Assembly: GCA_001510385.1 (NCBI GenBank)
Contig: LFFE01000007.1
Coordinates: 124,001 to 188,000 of the forward strand
Direction of reading: 5' to 3'
Origin: Actinobacteria bacterium casp-actino5
GTDB taxonomy: Bacteria; Actinomycetota; Acidimicrobiia; Acidimicrobiales; Ilumatobacteraceae
Length of the DNA stretch: 64,000 bases
Below the pieces are notes generated by a model. It did no database searches. It saw only the letters and a program-made list of their open reading frames with translations, and was not told where the DNA came from. Shown here piece after piece: positions 49,970-59,356 of the stretch (positions are counted from its first letter, which is position 1; every line of letters starts with the position of its first letter). A program made the position numbers and the translations under genes.

Positions 49970-50671
49970 CTACGACTCAGTTCGCCACACCGGCGAGCGA
50001 GGAGCGTCAAAGCCAGTGTCAATCGACTCGCCACGGATTGCAGCAAACGCCATCTGTCCCCACCACTGTGCTCCTGCCGTGACTTCGGGCAGTGCGCCCT
50101 CTGCGAACCAGCCGACATCGCTTGTTTCGAGGGGATGGCCTCGGAGTTCACCACCGGTTGCTCGACAGTGGAACAGCAACATGTACATACCGAACCGAGA
50201 AAATCCCATGCGCTGGCCGTCAATTACTGAAAGTAAACGAACCGGCTCGCAGGTAATTCCTGTTTCTTCTTCGACTTCTTTGACCGCAACTTCAGAAGGC
50301 GAATACCCCACGTCAGCCCATCCTGTTGGATACAGCCATACACCAGACTCTCGGCGCTGGACCAAAAGAATCTCACCATCATCGTTGCCGACTACTGCCC
50401 CAATCGCAATCTTTGGGGTGACGTATCCGGGCACACCTTCACCAACATTTGCAAGCCATTCCTGAACGAAATGGTCGGTCTCACGATCGGTTTCGATGCC
50501 CTCAGCGAGTGTTTGAGCAGCAGCTTTTATATCAGCAGCAACATGGAGCACTTCTTCGTACCGCTCATGCTCATACAGACTGGCGGTAAAGCCCATTCCT
50601 GTGCGGGCGATCGCCGCCAAGGTATCGCTCCATCGAACGAGATCTCGCGGGTCGGGCACCGATGAGGTCAT
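49970..50671 (-). CDS. Nudix hydrolase with N-terminal helical domain
   Basis: 233 aa. Residues 1-65 form a helical part common in Nudix proteins annotated as Nudix_N_2. The Nudix box is PTGWADVGYSPSEVAVKEVEEETGI (GxxxxxExxxxxxxREUxEExGU form with V/K substitutions). Also ILLVQRRESGVWLYP and SDVGWFAEGALPEV. Likely hydrolyses ADP-ribose or a related compound. Eighteen bases after glnD on the same strand. Confidence 0.88.
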   Translation of the reverse strand: MTSSVPDPRDLVRWSDTLAAIARTGMGFTASLYEHERYEEVLHVAADIKAAAQTLAEGIETDRETDHFVQEWLANVGEGVPGYVTPKIAIGAVVGNDDGEILLVQRRESGVWLYPTGWADVGYSPSEVAVKEVEEETGITCEPVRLLSVIDGQRMGFSRFGMYMLLFHCRATGGELRGHPLETSDVGWFAEGALPEVTAGAQWWGQMAFAAIRGESIDTGFDAPRSPVWRTES

Positions 50672-50689
50672 TCACCGACAACCTAGTCG

Positions 50690-53014
50690 TCAACGGACAA
50701 CATGAAGAACCGCTCGCTGAACTTCCTTCCGATGGAATTCGTCGTACAGCGGCGTTCCTTGACGAGTTCGCACATAGAACGTATCAACAACTTCCATTCC
50801 AATCGTCTGCACCGTCGCATGGCGAATGTCAAGATCTAGTTCAGCTAGTGCCTTGGTGATGCGGTGCAACACTCCAAGCGATGACTCGCAGTGCACCTCA
50901 ATCACCGTCGCACTCGTCGATGCCTCATCATCAAATACCACCGTTGGCTCGCTCAACACCTTGGCTTGGGTTGCTCGACGACGACGCTGACTCTTCACAC
51001 GCTCCGCAAGTCTCGCCTCGATAGCGAGCTCGCCCTTGAGCGCACGTTGAAGATCGACCAAGACGGGGTCCCACTCGATGCCAGATTTTGGACGGATGAC
51101 GAGAACCTGCGATGCCGCCATCGCATCCACTCCGGGCTGTGGTTCATCAGAGTGCGCGCGTGCGCCGGCGACATCAAGGCCGTGCAACGACAACACACCT
51201 GCGACCTTGCTAAACGCTCCCGGTACGTCAGGTGTGACGACGGTAAGTCGATCGTGACCCTGTTCTTCGCTGAGGTGGATCGAGGTCTCACCGGTCGCCA
51301 TTCGCTCGAGCGTCGCGGCATCTGGAAAGAGTTGCCACGTGGCCTCAGTCATGTCACCTCCCCCAAGCACATGACTGACCCTGCTCACCAGGTCGTTTAC
51401 AAGCCCCTCTTTCCATGACCCCCAGGCCGATGGCCCCGTCGCTTTCGAATCGCTCTCGGTCAGAGCGTGTAACAGTTCGAGTCGCTGAGCATCACCAACT
51501 TGGCCTGCAACCGACGCGATCGTTGCCGGATCGCTGAGGTCTCGCCGCATCGCAACATCGGGAATCAACAGATGGTGCTCGACCATTGCGACGATGACAT
51601 CAGTGTCTGCTTCGGACAAACCAAACCGCGGTCCGATCGAACTTGCCACTAAGTCCATACCAACCTCGGTGTGTTCACCGGGAAGACCTTTTCCAATGTC
51701 ATGCAGTAAGGCTCCAAGAACTAGCAAGTCGGGACGCTGCACTCGATCAGCAAGTTCAGCAGCATTAGCCGCTGCCTCCCATAGGTGACGGTCGACGGTG
51801 AATCGGTGGTACGCGTTTCGCTGTGGCTTTGCTCGGACCGGCGCCCACTCTGGGAAAATTCGCTCGATCAACGAGTGCTGGTCGAGGCTCTCAAGCACTG
51901 GAATCGCACGGTGTCCCTCAAGGAGGAGTGCAACAAGTTCGTCAACTGCTCCCGCAGGCCAACGGTCGGGCCAATCTGGCATCTCTTCAGCAAAGCGCTG
52001 AAGGCTCCGACGTCCAATGCGATTTCCCGACCGCGCTGAGGCTTGAGCAACGCGAAGGATCAGTGTCGGGTCACTGACAAGATCGACGTCGTCGTCGACT
52101 TCTACGTCACCTTCGACAATCTTGATTCCTGGGGCGAGGCGGACTGGGCGGCCATCTCCAACGCGTCCATGATGTGACCAGGTTTCATCTGAGATCCACG
52201 CAATGGTGCGTGCTGCAGCTGAAATCTCAGACATCATTTCGTCGGCGTCGATGAACCCGGCGCTTACTGCAGCAGCATCTTGATCTTCTAATCTCAGCAC
52301 CTCTCCCCGACGCCCGGTGGAGCGATGAAGCCCTACTCGCGCTCGAAGGAGCGTCTCGTAGCAGTCGTCGAGGAGAGCAAGATCGGGGTCTGCAATCGAA
52401 AGACCGGCTGCTCGAGCCCACCACAACGACTGCACATCTCGAAGACCCCCATGACCACTTTTGATATCAGGTTCGAGGGTGTAGGCCACCTCACCAGCGG
52501 TTGTCTGTCGATGATGAGATGCATCACGAATTTCGGCCAACCATTTTTTGCGGCGGCGGCGCCAAGCACTTTGTGCTTGCTCAACGACCTGCTGCGCCAT
52601 TCGTTCATCGCCAGCAAGAAACCGTCCGGTCACGAGACTTGAAGCGGTGTCGATATCGGTCTTTGCCAGAGCTTCTTGTTCGTCAACGTTTCGCACCGCG
52701 TGGCCAAGAGCGACACCCGCATCCCAGATGGGGTACCACATCGCAGACGCCAATGGTTCTACTCGCTCAGATTTGCTTTTATGAATTACCAACACGTCAA
52801 GGTCGCTAAACGGGGCTAACTCTCCACGTCCATATCCACCGACGGCAATGACGGCGATTTTTGGTGCCTTTGGATGTTGTTCACGTGCAGATTCGTACAA
52901 CTTGAGCAACCACCGATCTGTGACATCGGACAGCGCTGTACAAAATGCTCGGCCGGTAAGCGGGGACGATGCGATCAGGCGATTTCGTGAAGTGGGGGAA
53001 ATACGCCTCGTCAT
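50690..53014 (-). CDS. glnD: PII uridylyltransferase / uridylyl-removing enzyme
   Basis: 774 aa. Glutamine sensor that modifies the PII protein. Nucleotidyltransferase motif GGYGRGELAPFSDLDVLVI near residues 60-78, an HD domain (LVLGALLHDIGKGLPGEHTEVG) and two C-terminal ACT domains (VVTPDVPGAFSKVAGVLSLHGL and HCESSLGVLHRITKALAELDL). Some actinobacterial homologues adenylylate PII. No PII gene or amtB in the window. Ties with the glutamine synthetase/GlnR block at the other end. Confidence 0.95.
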   Translation of the reverse strand: MTRRISPTSRNRLIASSPLTGRAFCTALSDVTDRWLLKLYESAREQHPKAPKIAVIAVGGYGRGELAPFSDLDVLVIHKSKSERVEPLASAMWYPIWDAGVALGHAVRNVDEQEALAKTDIDTASSLVTGRFLAGDERMAQQVVEQAQSAWRRRRKKWLAEIRDASHHRQTTAGEVAYTLEPDIKSGHGGLRDVQSLWWARAAGLSIADPDLALLDDCYETLLRARVGLHRSTGRRGEVLRLEDQDAAAVSAGFIDADEMMSEISAAARTIAWISDETWSHHGRVGDGRPVRLAPGIKIVEGDVEVDDDVDLVSDPTLILRVAQASARSGNRIGRRSLQRFAEEMPDWPDRWPAGAVDELVALLLEGHRAIPVLESLDQHSLIERIFPEWAPVRAKPQRNAYHRFTVDRHLWEAAANAAELADRVQRPDLLVLGALLHDIGKGLPGEHTEVGMDLVASSIGPRFGLSEADTDVIVAMVEHHLLIPDVAMRRDLSDPATIASVAGQVGDAQRLELLHALTESDSKATGPSAWGSWKEGLVNDLVSRVSHVLGGGDMTEATWQLFPDAATLERMATGETSIHLSEEQGHDRLTVVTPDVPGAFSKVAGVLSLHGLDVAGARAHSDEPQPGVDAMAASQVLVIRPKSGIEWDPVLVDLQRALKGELAIEARLAERVKSQRRRRATQAKVLSEPTVVFDDEASTSATVIEVHCESSLGVLHRITKALAELDLDIRHATVQTIGMEVVDTFYVRTRQGTPLYDEFHRKEVQRAVLHVVR

Positions 53015-53053
53015 CTTTGAAAGAGTAGATGCATTCTCAACGAATCGTCACCG

Positions 53054-53512
53054 TCAGCGAAGACCTTCATCTCGCCGGCGAAGCAAAATTGTCGCCGCCT
53101 TCCATGCTCCCCACTCAAGACCGGGTTCGTGCAGGCGAGCGTCGATATCACTCCAAGTTGCCGGAGCTATTGCGAACACGTCACCAGGATTGGCGGCCTG
53201 CACAAATTCGTCGCGTCGCACAGGTTGTGCTCCAACGCTCAATAAAAATTCGGTTGGTTCACGAAGCGACGCGCGCACTAGCGCCAAGGGATTTACCCGT
53301 TGTTCATCAGGATCAGTACTGAGGAGATCATCGAGCTGTGTAAGCAACTGATCAGACGCCGACACAGCCACCTCGTTCACACGCTCACCGGTGAGGCTCG
53401 TCGAAATTCCCTGGCTTTGCAGCACACCGTTCATCTGTTGAACAAGCCAACCAGGGATACACGCATGCAGCATTGCTAGAAGCACTCGAACTGGCGACGG
53501 CTGTTCACCCAC
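53054..53512 (-). CDS. Hypothetical protein upstream of glnD
   Basis: 152 aa, GTG start, no signal peptide or membrane helix. N-terminal half hydrophobic/helical (VRVLLAMLHACIPGWLVQQM), centre with LLTQLDDLLSTDPDEQRVNPLALVRASLREPTEFLLSVG, and a C-terminal WSDIDARLHEPGLEWGAWKAATILLRRR. I do not recognise a family beyond its looking like a conserved actinobacterial protein. It is 39 bases from glnD on the same strand. Confidence 0.7.
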   Translation of the reverse strand: MGEQPSPVRVLLAMLHACIPGWLVQQMNGVLQSQGISTSLTGERVNEVAVSASDQLLTQLDDLLSTDPDEQRVNPLALVRASLREPTEFLLSVGAQPVRRDEFVQAANPGDVFAIAPATWSDIDARLHEPGLEWGAWKAATILLRRRDEGLR

Positions 53513-53534
53513 GGTTCTCTTCTATCGTGTCGGC

Positions 53535-54797
53535 ATGAGCTTTCGCACGAGTCGCCAACGCCACGCCCGCATTGCGTGTGCATCTGGCCTTCTCGCTGCA
53601 CTGACAGCCTGCGCATCACCCTCAGGTTCCGGACCTGACCTCACCGTCAACATCCCTGTGACCACTGTCGCCCCTCAACAATCTGGCGATGGCGTGGTTC
53701 AGATTGCTGCGTTCCTTCCTGCAACGGGGCCAGGGGCACGTATTGGTACACCGATGTCAGACGCAGTTCGCCTTGCCGTCAGCGACATCAACGCGGCTGG
53801 AGGTGTCCTCGGAAACCCACTCGAGGTCAATTTTGTTGATGAAACAACGTCAAACGATCTCAGTATTGCCCTGCAGTCAGATGTTGACGCGATCGTCGGG
53901 CCTGCCTCATCGCTGAACGCGCTCTCGATGCTTGGTGATGCGATTGAGGCGGAAGTGCTCTCGTGCTCACCGACTGCAACCTCGCTGCTGCTCGACCGAT
54001 TCCCTGATGCAAACCTGTTGTTCCGCACAGTAGGCAGCGACAGCCTTCAAATGGCTGCCCTTGCGCGGACTGCTGCGAGAACGGGCGGTGGCTCTGTCAC
54101 GATTGTCCATCTGGATGATCCCTACGGACGTGGGCTGGCACAGGCCTTGGAAAGTGCGATTGAACTTCGACCAAGTCTCGCGTTGAATGCGACAATTCCA
54201 TTTTCTGGAAATGATCCAAATCTGGATGACGACGCCGCCAGCGTGGTCGAAACTGGATCTCGGGTAGTCGTGCTCCTCGGAGATGAGGCCGACGGCGGCC
54301 GAATGTTGTCAGCAATCGATCTCGCACTTCCCAACGATGCTGGTGTTGTCCCACCGTTTGTCGTGGTCAACGACGGCCTTCGAAGTGCCACAGACAGGAT
54401 TGCAACTATTTCTGATCGACTTCGAGAGCAAATCATCGGAGTTGCCGCCCGGGCAATCGTCCCGACCATCGACAGCCCCATGGGTTATTTCTCGACCAAC
54501 GCGTACGACTGCGTGATATTGATCGCTCTCGCCGCTCGGCAGGCAGGAAGCGACATACCGAAGTCGATTGCGAACCAGATGGCATCGGTGTCGTCTGGGG
54601 GGCGCCTGTGCACTACCTATGCGGAGTGTGCTGCGCTCATCGACCAGGGTTTACAAATTGACTACAACGGTCGATCGGGTGCGGTTGACCTCAATGCGAC
54701 CGGTGATCTCAGCCAAGCTTGGTTTCGGGAGTTCCGATTCGATGATGACGGCCGTGAGTACATCTTCAATGAAGTAGGAATCGAAATTTCGTCGTAG
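53535..54797 (+). CDS. ABC transporter substrate-binding lipoprotein, Leu/Ile/Val type
   Basis: 420 aa. Lipobox LTAC after an N-terminal signal. Periplasmic-binding fold I: IAAFLPATGPGARIGTPMSDAVRLAVSDINAAGGVLGNPLEV and ARTGGGSVTIVHLDDPYGRGLAQALESAI are the typical opening and hinge blocks. No permease or ATPase gene is nearby, so it either works with distant components or has a sensing role. Divergent from the hypothetical gene, 22 bp between starts. Confidence 0.88.
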   Translation: MSFRTSRQRHARIACASGLLAALTACASPSGSGPDLTVNIPVTTVAPQQSGDGVVQIAAFLPATGPGARIGTPMSDAVRLAVSDINAAGGVLGNPLEVNFVDETTSNDLSIALQSDVDAIVGPASSLNALSMLGDAIEAEVLSCSPTATSLLLDRFPDANLLFRTVGSDSLQMAALARTAARTGGGSVTIVHLDDPYGRGLAQALESAIELRPSLALNATIPFSGNDPNLDDDAASVVETGSRVVVLLGDEADGGRMLSAIDLALPNDAGVVPPFVVVNDGLRSATDRIATISDRLREQIIGVAARAIVPTIDSPMGYFSTNAYDCVILIALAARQAGSDIPKSIANQMASVSSGGRLCTTYAECAALIDQGLQIDYNGRSGAVDLNATGDLSQAWFREFRFDDDGREYIFNEVGIEISS

Positions 54798-54827
54798 AGG
54801 TTGGGGCCGCAACCATACGAAGTGCGA

Positions 54828-55481
54828 TCACACAAGTTCATCGATTGGTGCAAGGTAACCAACGAAGAAGTCTCCAAACTCTCCATAGAGCGCAGACCCC
54901 TTATCAAACCGCATGGTGTATACGACATCTTTGATGATCTCGAGACTCACTCCAAAAAGCGTTACGCCCCACTCATGAGAATCGAGACCCGTTGAGGCCG
55001 TCACAAGCTGCACGATTTTGCCAGCGAACGCTCTACCGCTCTTTCCGTGCTCCATCATCATCTCGGTACGTTCATCGAACGGCGTCGCGTACCAGTTCGC
55101 ATGACCTTCACGACGCTTGCTCATCGGATAGAAACAGAATGCTGGCTTACCCTCGGGCGGAAGCTGCGGGTAAAGACGGTCTCGCAATGCCTCCTCTGGT
55201 AACCCCTTTGCGTACTCGCTGACTTCCGTGATGCTGAGGTAACTATCGCGGACCTCCAAACCCGCACGTTGCATCTGGGTCTGCAGCGAATACAACACGG
55301 CGGTGTCGTTACTGATCGCCATTACTCCAACATCAGCTTTGTGACCAAGCATTGCTGCGGTAATCACTTGACACCCAGCTGATCGAGCGTCGGCAACAGC
55401 AGAATTCAGCGCCTCACGATCTGTCGCTGGCGTTGTTACACAGAACAAGTGAAGGACACACACACCAGTTTCCATTTGCAT
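54828..55481 (-). CDS. hemQ: Coproheme decarboxylase (chlorite dismutase family)
   Basis: 217 aa from the ATG at 55481 (MQMETGVCVLHLF); an upstream TTG at 55505 is possible. Last step of the coproporphyrin-dependent heme pathway of Actinobacteria/Firmicutes. Conserved FYPMSKRR with the reactive Tyr, NWYATPFDERTEMMMEHGKSGR with the heme-proximal His, and DSHEWGVTLFGVSLEIIKDVVYTMRFD. Supplies heme for the oxidases encoded here. Follows the ATP-grasp gene closely. Confidence 0.94.
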   Translation of the reverse strand: MQMETGVCVLHLFCVTTPATDREALNSAVADARSAGCQVITAAMLGHKADVGVMAISNDTAVLYSLQTQMQRAGLEVRDSYLSITEVSEYAKGLPEEALRDRLYPQLPPEGKPAFCFYPMSKRREGHANWYATPFDERTEMMMEHGKSGRAFAGKIVQLVTASTGLDSHEWGVTLFGVSLEIIKDVVYTMRFDKGSALYGEFGDFFVGYLAPIDELV

Positions 55482-55491
55482 GTTGTCGAGG

Positions 55492-56349
55492 CTATCGACG
55501 AACAACGGAGGCGAAGGCCCTAGCTACGCGGCCTGCAGCATCTGAATCGACCTCAAGAAAGAGTGACGGCTCGATCAGTTCAACTTCGGAGATCATCGGA
55601 CCGTTCATGGTTGGCAAGAGATCGATCCTCGCGTATGCAGTTGCGGGAAGAACCAAGAGCACACGATCGCAGAGTGATTGCTCAGCTTCAGTTGGTGTGT
55701 GAGCGCTGATCACCTCGACGACGTGATCGTCGCCAGACCATTGCGGTTCACCGTTCAGAATTGCTTCTTTATGAAATGCGTGGCTGAGTACCCCACCCGC
55801 TGTCACGAGTCCGACTTCACCGTAAGTGTCGATATCACCCAGGTATGGCTGAGTCATCGGCGTTTTTCCACTGCTCATCAGTTGTTCGGCGTACGCAATG
55901 GCGTGCTCAGATTGATTGATGAACCGACGAACGCCGTGCGAACCGGCTCCGACGGTTGGTTTGATCACGATGTCGTCACCGACAGATAAGAGTTGCGAGT
56001 GCCATTGAGGTTCGGTGCGGTCGATGAACTGAGTTGGAACAGTTGGAAGTCCCTTAGCCGAGAGATGAGCAAGGTAGCGCTTGTCAGTGTTCCACCGGAT
56101 GAGATCGGCAGAATTCCACAACTGTGTCTGTTCTGACGCCACCGTCAGCCAGTGGTCGAACTCGACTAACCGTCGGTGGTAATCCCACGTGGATCGGATG
56201 ATCGCCGCGTCGTAACCGGACCACTCGACGGTTTCGTCCCAGGCGACAATGTCAGTTCCAATATTGAGGTCAGCAAGTTCGGACTCCAGCAATGGCAAGT
56301 CAGCATCAGGATGCGATAAGCCCGATGATGTGACAAGGGCGAGCTTCAT
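55492..56349 (-). CDS. ATP-grasp ligase, RimK/glutathione synthase-like
   Basis: 285 aa from the ATG at 56349 (MKLALVTSSGLSHPDADLP). N-terminal pre-ATP-grasp domain with IRSTWDYHRRLVEFDHWL, then the ATP-grasp core: VIKPTVGAGSHGVRRF, QPYLGDIDTYGEVGLVTAGG and the Mg-binding end ISEVELIEPSLFLEVD. Probably ligates an amino group to a carboxylate. Substrate not deducible. Lies between a sulfur-carrier protein gene and hemQ on one strand. Confidence 0.85.
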   Translation of the reverse strand: MKLALVTSSGLSHPDADLPLLESELADLNIGTDIVAWDETVEWSGYDAAIIRSTWDYHRRLVEFDHWLTVASEQTQLWNSADLIRWNTDKRYLAHLSAKGLPTVPTQFIDRTEPQWHSQLLSVGDDIVIKPTVGAGSHGVRRFINQSEHAIAYAEQLMSSGKTPMTQPYLGDIDTYGEVGLVTAGGVLSHAFHKEAILNGEPQWSGDDHVVEVISAHTPTEAEQSLCDRVLLVLPATAYARIDLLPTMNGPMISEVELIEPSLFLEVDSDAAGRVARAFASVVRR

Positions 56350-56397
56350 TGCATTCAACAAAGGTGAAGCGAGGAAAACCCTGGACCAGCGAACTGA

Positions 56398-56673
56398 TCA
56401 GCCACCGGCCACAGCCGGAATGATGCTGACGGTGACACCGTCGGCAACATCGGTCAACAGTCCGTCGAGATAACGAACGTCGTCATCGTCAACGAAAATA
56501 TTGACGAACTTGCGAAGATTGCCATCTTCGTCAAGGAGACGGTCAGCGAAACCCGGGTGAGTTCCCTCGAGAGCAGCGATCACATCAGAAAGCACTCCTG
56601 CTTGAACCTCAACTTGCTTATCCCCTCCAGAGAGCGGACGAAGAGTGGTTGGGATGCGAACGGTGACGGCCAT
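56398..56673 (-). CDS. MoaD/ThiS-like sulfur-carrier protein
   Basis: 91 aa from the ATG at 56673 (MAVTVRIPTTLRPLSGG). Beta-grasp ubiquitin-like fold: RPLSGGDKQVEVQAGVLSDVIAALEGTHPGF, KFVNIFVDDDDVRYLDGLLTDVADGVTVSIIPAVAGG, ending in the Gly-Gly tail that is activated as an adenylate/thiocarboxylate. Could serve molybdopterin (a molybdoenzyme gene is in this window), thiamine or cysteine biosynthesis (CysO-like). No MoeB/ThiF is adjacent, so the pathway is undecided. Confidence 0.9.
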   Translation of the reverse strand: MAVTVRIPTTLRPLSGGDKQVEVQAGVLSDVIAALEGTHPGFADRLLDEDGNLRKFVNIFVDDDDVRYLDGLLTDVADGVTVSIIPAVAGG

Positions 56674-56733
56674 AGATAAAACACTACCGAGTTGGTCAGA
56701 TTTCGGCACATCGAGCTCAGGTAGGTTGTCAGT

Positions 56734-57729
56734 GTGCGTGTACTCGCAGCAGTCGACAAATTCCGTGGCACCGCAACTGCCCACGAGGTTGCCGCCGCCA
56801 TTGGCGATGCCTGCTGGGATCTTGGTCATGAAATTGTTGAATTACCGCTCGCCGACGGCGGCGAAGGTCTCCTTGAAGTATTTGGGGGTTCGAACCGACA
56901 CCACCGAGTGACCGGACCGCTCGGCACACCAATCGAAGCTGGATGGCGGCTCAATGGCCGGACCGCCATCATTGAAATGGCGCAGGCTGCGGGCCTCGAG
57001 CGCGCCGGCGGGGCTGAAGCGAACCGACCACTCGACGCAACTACTGCGGGAGTTGGCGAACTCATCCTTCATGCAGTTTCAGCCGGAGCGAAGAAAGTCA
57101 TTGTCGGCCTTGGTGGGTCAGCAACTACCGATGGCGGACTTGGTGCAGTCCAAGCGATTGGTTCATCCGGTCGACTCAACGGGGTGAATCTTCGCATCGC
57201 ATGCGATGTGACGACGACATTCGTTGACGCAGCTCGCGTCTTCGGCCCTCAAAAAGGAGCGACACCAGCCCAGGTCGATCTTCTTACTGGCCGACTTCAA
57301 CGGCTCATCCAGGTGTACGAGAACGACTTCGGCGTCAATGTTGCCGACATCTCGGGTTCGGGTGCCGCAGGCGGGCTTGCGGGTGGTCTGGTCGCACTCG
57401 GAGGTGTCATTGAGCCAGGCTTCGATCTTGTGGCTGACGAGGTAGGTCTTTACGATTCCATCGATCACGCCGACATCATCATCACTGGCGAGGGCCACCT
57501 CGACGCCCAAAGCTTTGAAGGCAAAGTCGTTGGTGGAATTGAACGTCTCGCTGCCGAGCGCAATCTCCCGGTGGTGGTCATCTGCGGTGTTGCCGACGAC
57601 GAAGTAGCAAATCGGCTTCCTACGTATTCACTCACTGACCGCTATGGGATCGAGGCGGCAACATCACAAACGAAACGTCTGATTGGCGAGACCACCCGAG
57701 AGATACTTTCGGAGTTTGCGGATCGTTAG
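56734..57729 (+). CDS. glxK: Glycerate kinase
   Basis: 331 aa, GTG start. Type GK-I fold: VDKFRGTATAHEVAAAI, LPLADGGEGLLEVF, VIVGLGGSATTDGGLGAVQAIG and DHADIIITGEGHLDAQSFEGKVVGGI are all signature segments. Phosphorylates D-glycerate. Divergent from the MoaD-like gene (60 bp), with its stop five bases from the end of the opposing LytR_C gene. Confidence 0.95.
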   Translation: MRVLAAVDKFRGTATAHEVAAAIGDACWDLGHEIVELPLADGGEGLLEVFGGSNRHHRVTGPLGTPIEAGWRLNGRTAIIEMAQAAGLERAGGAEANRPLDATTAGVGELILHAVSAGAKKVIVGLGGSATTDGGLGAVQAIGSSGRLNGVNLRIACDVTTTFVDAARVFGPQKGATPAQVDLLTGRLQRLIQVYENDFGVNVADISGSGAAGGLAGGLVALGGVIEPGFDLVADEVGLYDSIDHADIIITGEGHLDAQSFEGKVVGGIERLAAERNLPVVVICGVADDEVANRLPTYSLTDRYGIEAATSQTKRLIGETTREILSEFADR

Positions 57730-57733
57730 CGCG

Positions 57734-58384
57734 TCAGCCGGAGGTACCGGCTTCGACTTCAGTGACTGCCGCAGGGGCAAGTTCTTCAAGTGTGCGGCCT
57801 GCTTTATCAAGACCGAGCATGATAAGGACGCCTGCCCCATCGAGTGAACCTGTCTGCGTCGGTGCCGGAGTCTGCACCGGGGCAATCGAAGAAACTCCAC
57901 CCATTGAAGCAGCGACTGACTCGGCGACCGCCTGTGCGGCTGGAATTCCTGCGTCGTAGTACACAACCGTCAGTTCCAACCGCCCACCGATCGATGATGA
58001 CGCATTTGTTGGCGAACCAACCGAGTATCCGGCAGCAGCGAGTTCATCACTCAACAAGCCGGCTGAGCCACTCACGCCATTGGCGTTCGCAATGATCACC
58101 GACGCTCCCTCGGTCACCGGGCCAGCAACGGTTGTCGTTGTTTCGAGCACAACTGTCGTCGATGTCAATGAGGCATCTGGAGCAACGGTGGATTCCACCG
58201 AGGTGGTGGCAACAGGACCACCGAGCACGGCGTCACCGCTTGAGGAGATCGAACGCAGAATCAAAAAACCGACGACAACAGCAACAACCGACAGAACGAT
58301 TGCAAGCCCTCCAGCTACTTGGGCGGGTTCATTCCGAGGGACACGCCTTGGCACGCCTCCACTTGAGTCTCTTGAATCACTCAT
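57734..58384 (-). CDS. LytR C-terminal-domain membrane protein
   Basis: 216 aa. Cytoplasmic N-terminus, one membrane helix (AGGLAIVLSVVAVVVGFLIL, residues about 23-44), a Thr/Ser-rich linker and a LytR_C domain (GASVIIANANGVSGSAGLLSDELAAAGYSVGSP ... VYYDAGIPAAQAVAESVA). No LytR_CpsA_Psr catalytic domain. Envelope role likely. Overlaps the DUF3263 stop by four bases. A lipoprotein paralog lies on the other side of udk. Confidence 0.88.
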   Translation of the reverse strand: MSDSRDSSGGVPRRVPRNEPAQVAGGLAIVLSVVAVVVGFLILRSISSSGDAVLGGPVATTSVESTVAPDASLTSTTVVLETTTTVAGPVTEGASVIIANANGVSGSAGLLSDELAAAGYSVGSPTNASSSIGGRLELTVVYYDAGIPAAQAVAESVAASMGGVSSIAPVQTPAPTQTGSLDGAGVLIMLGLDKAGRTLEELAPAAVTEVEAGTSG

Positions 58385-58641
58385 TTCGACGTTCCTCCAG
58401 ATGCATCGGTGCCAGTTCCGAGTCGTTCACGACGCCGGACAACCCGTTGACGCTCAAGCCGTCGAACAAGAAGTTCATCATGCTCAAGAGCCTCTGGGAG
58501 TTCCAGCAACTCGTTCAACTCTCCATGGTACTCGTCAACCGAACACTGAAATCGCGCACGTATTTCCCGTTCACGAGTGTCGTCAAGAGTCCACCAGTTT
58601 CGCTCAAACTCGAGAATGGCTCTTTGACGATCTGTGATCAC
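58381..58641 (-). CDS. DUF3263 family small protein
   Basis: 86 aa. ITDRQRAILEFERNWWTLDDTREREIRARFQCSVDEYHGELNELLELPEAL matches DUF3263, a small helical actinobacterial family with a helix-turn-helix-like pattern that often precedes LytR_C genes, as here by a four-base overlap. Probably a regulator or DNA-binding protein; unproven. Confidence 0.87.
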   Translation of the reverse strand: MITDRQRAILEFERNWWTLDDTREREIRARFQCSVDEYHGELNELLELPEALEHDELLVRRLERQRVVRRRERLGTGTDASGGTSK

Positions 58642-58726
58642 CTCACAAGGATTACCGCTCAGAGGGTGCCTTTACAAGCACCCTCACGAACCTTCATCAA
58701 GGTTTCATCAATTATCCTCTACAAGC

Positions 58727-59347
58727 GTGTCTGACAAGCCGTTCATTATTGGAGTTGCCGGAGGCACTTCATCGGGAAAAACAACGATTGCTGAACGACT
58801 TGTCGAGGCAATGGGAGCGGACGACCTCGCTCTCGTAAAACTCGACTCGTATTACATTTCGCGGACCCAACAGCCGATGGACGAGCGAGCAGCGGCGAAT
58901 TACGACCATCCATCAGCCTTTGACTGGAACCTGATGAACGAGCACCTCGGCGAGCTAGTGCAGTGGAAATCAGCACCCGTTCCGACATACGACTACACCA
59001 TTCACGACCGAACTGACATCGTCGACATGGTCCAACCCGCTCGCATCATTGTCGTTGAGGGGATTCTCGTTCTCTGGAATAGCGAACTAAGGGATCGTTT
59101 TGACCTCAAAATATTTGTCGACACCCCAGCAGACCTGCGCTTCATTCGACGGCTGGAGCGTGATGTTGTTGAACGTGGTCGAACCCAAGAAAGCATCATC
59201 GCTCAATACCTTGCAACCGTCCGGCCAAGTCACGAGGACTTCATTGAGCCAAGCCGCGCCCATGCTGACGTCGTCATACCTGAAGGCGGCCTTAACCGTC
59301 CAGCGCTCGACATGCTGCTGGCTCGAGTTCGCGAAATCGTCGGTTAG
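58727..59347 (+). CDS. udk: Uridine kinase
   Basis: 206 aa from the GTG at 58727 (SDKPFIIGVAGGTSSGKTT). P-loop GGTSSGKTT, then LDSYYI, NYDHPSAFDW, APVPTYDYTIHDRTD, IVVEGILVLW and the lid VVERGRTQES. Salvages uridine/cytidine to the monophosphate. Frame upstream to 58634 is open but would not match the family. Flanked on both sides by minus-strand LytR_C genes. Confidence 0.94.
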   Translation: MSDKPFIIGVAGGTSSGKTTIAERLVEAMGADDLALVKLDSYYISRTQQPMDERAAANYDHPSAFDWNLMNEHLGELVQWKSAPVPTYDYTIHDRTDIVDMVQPARIIVVEGILVLWNSELRDRFDLKIFVDTPADLRFIRRLERDVVERGRTQESIIAQYLATVRPSHEDFIEPSRAHADVVIPEGGLNRPALDMLLARVREIVG

Positions 59348-59356
59348 CCCGTTGAT

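Noticed and set aside
51000-51420. Frames on the plus strand antisense to glnD
   Set aside because: glnD domains are continuous across this region; the antisense frames have no conserved motifs.
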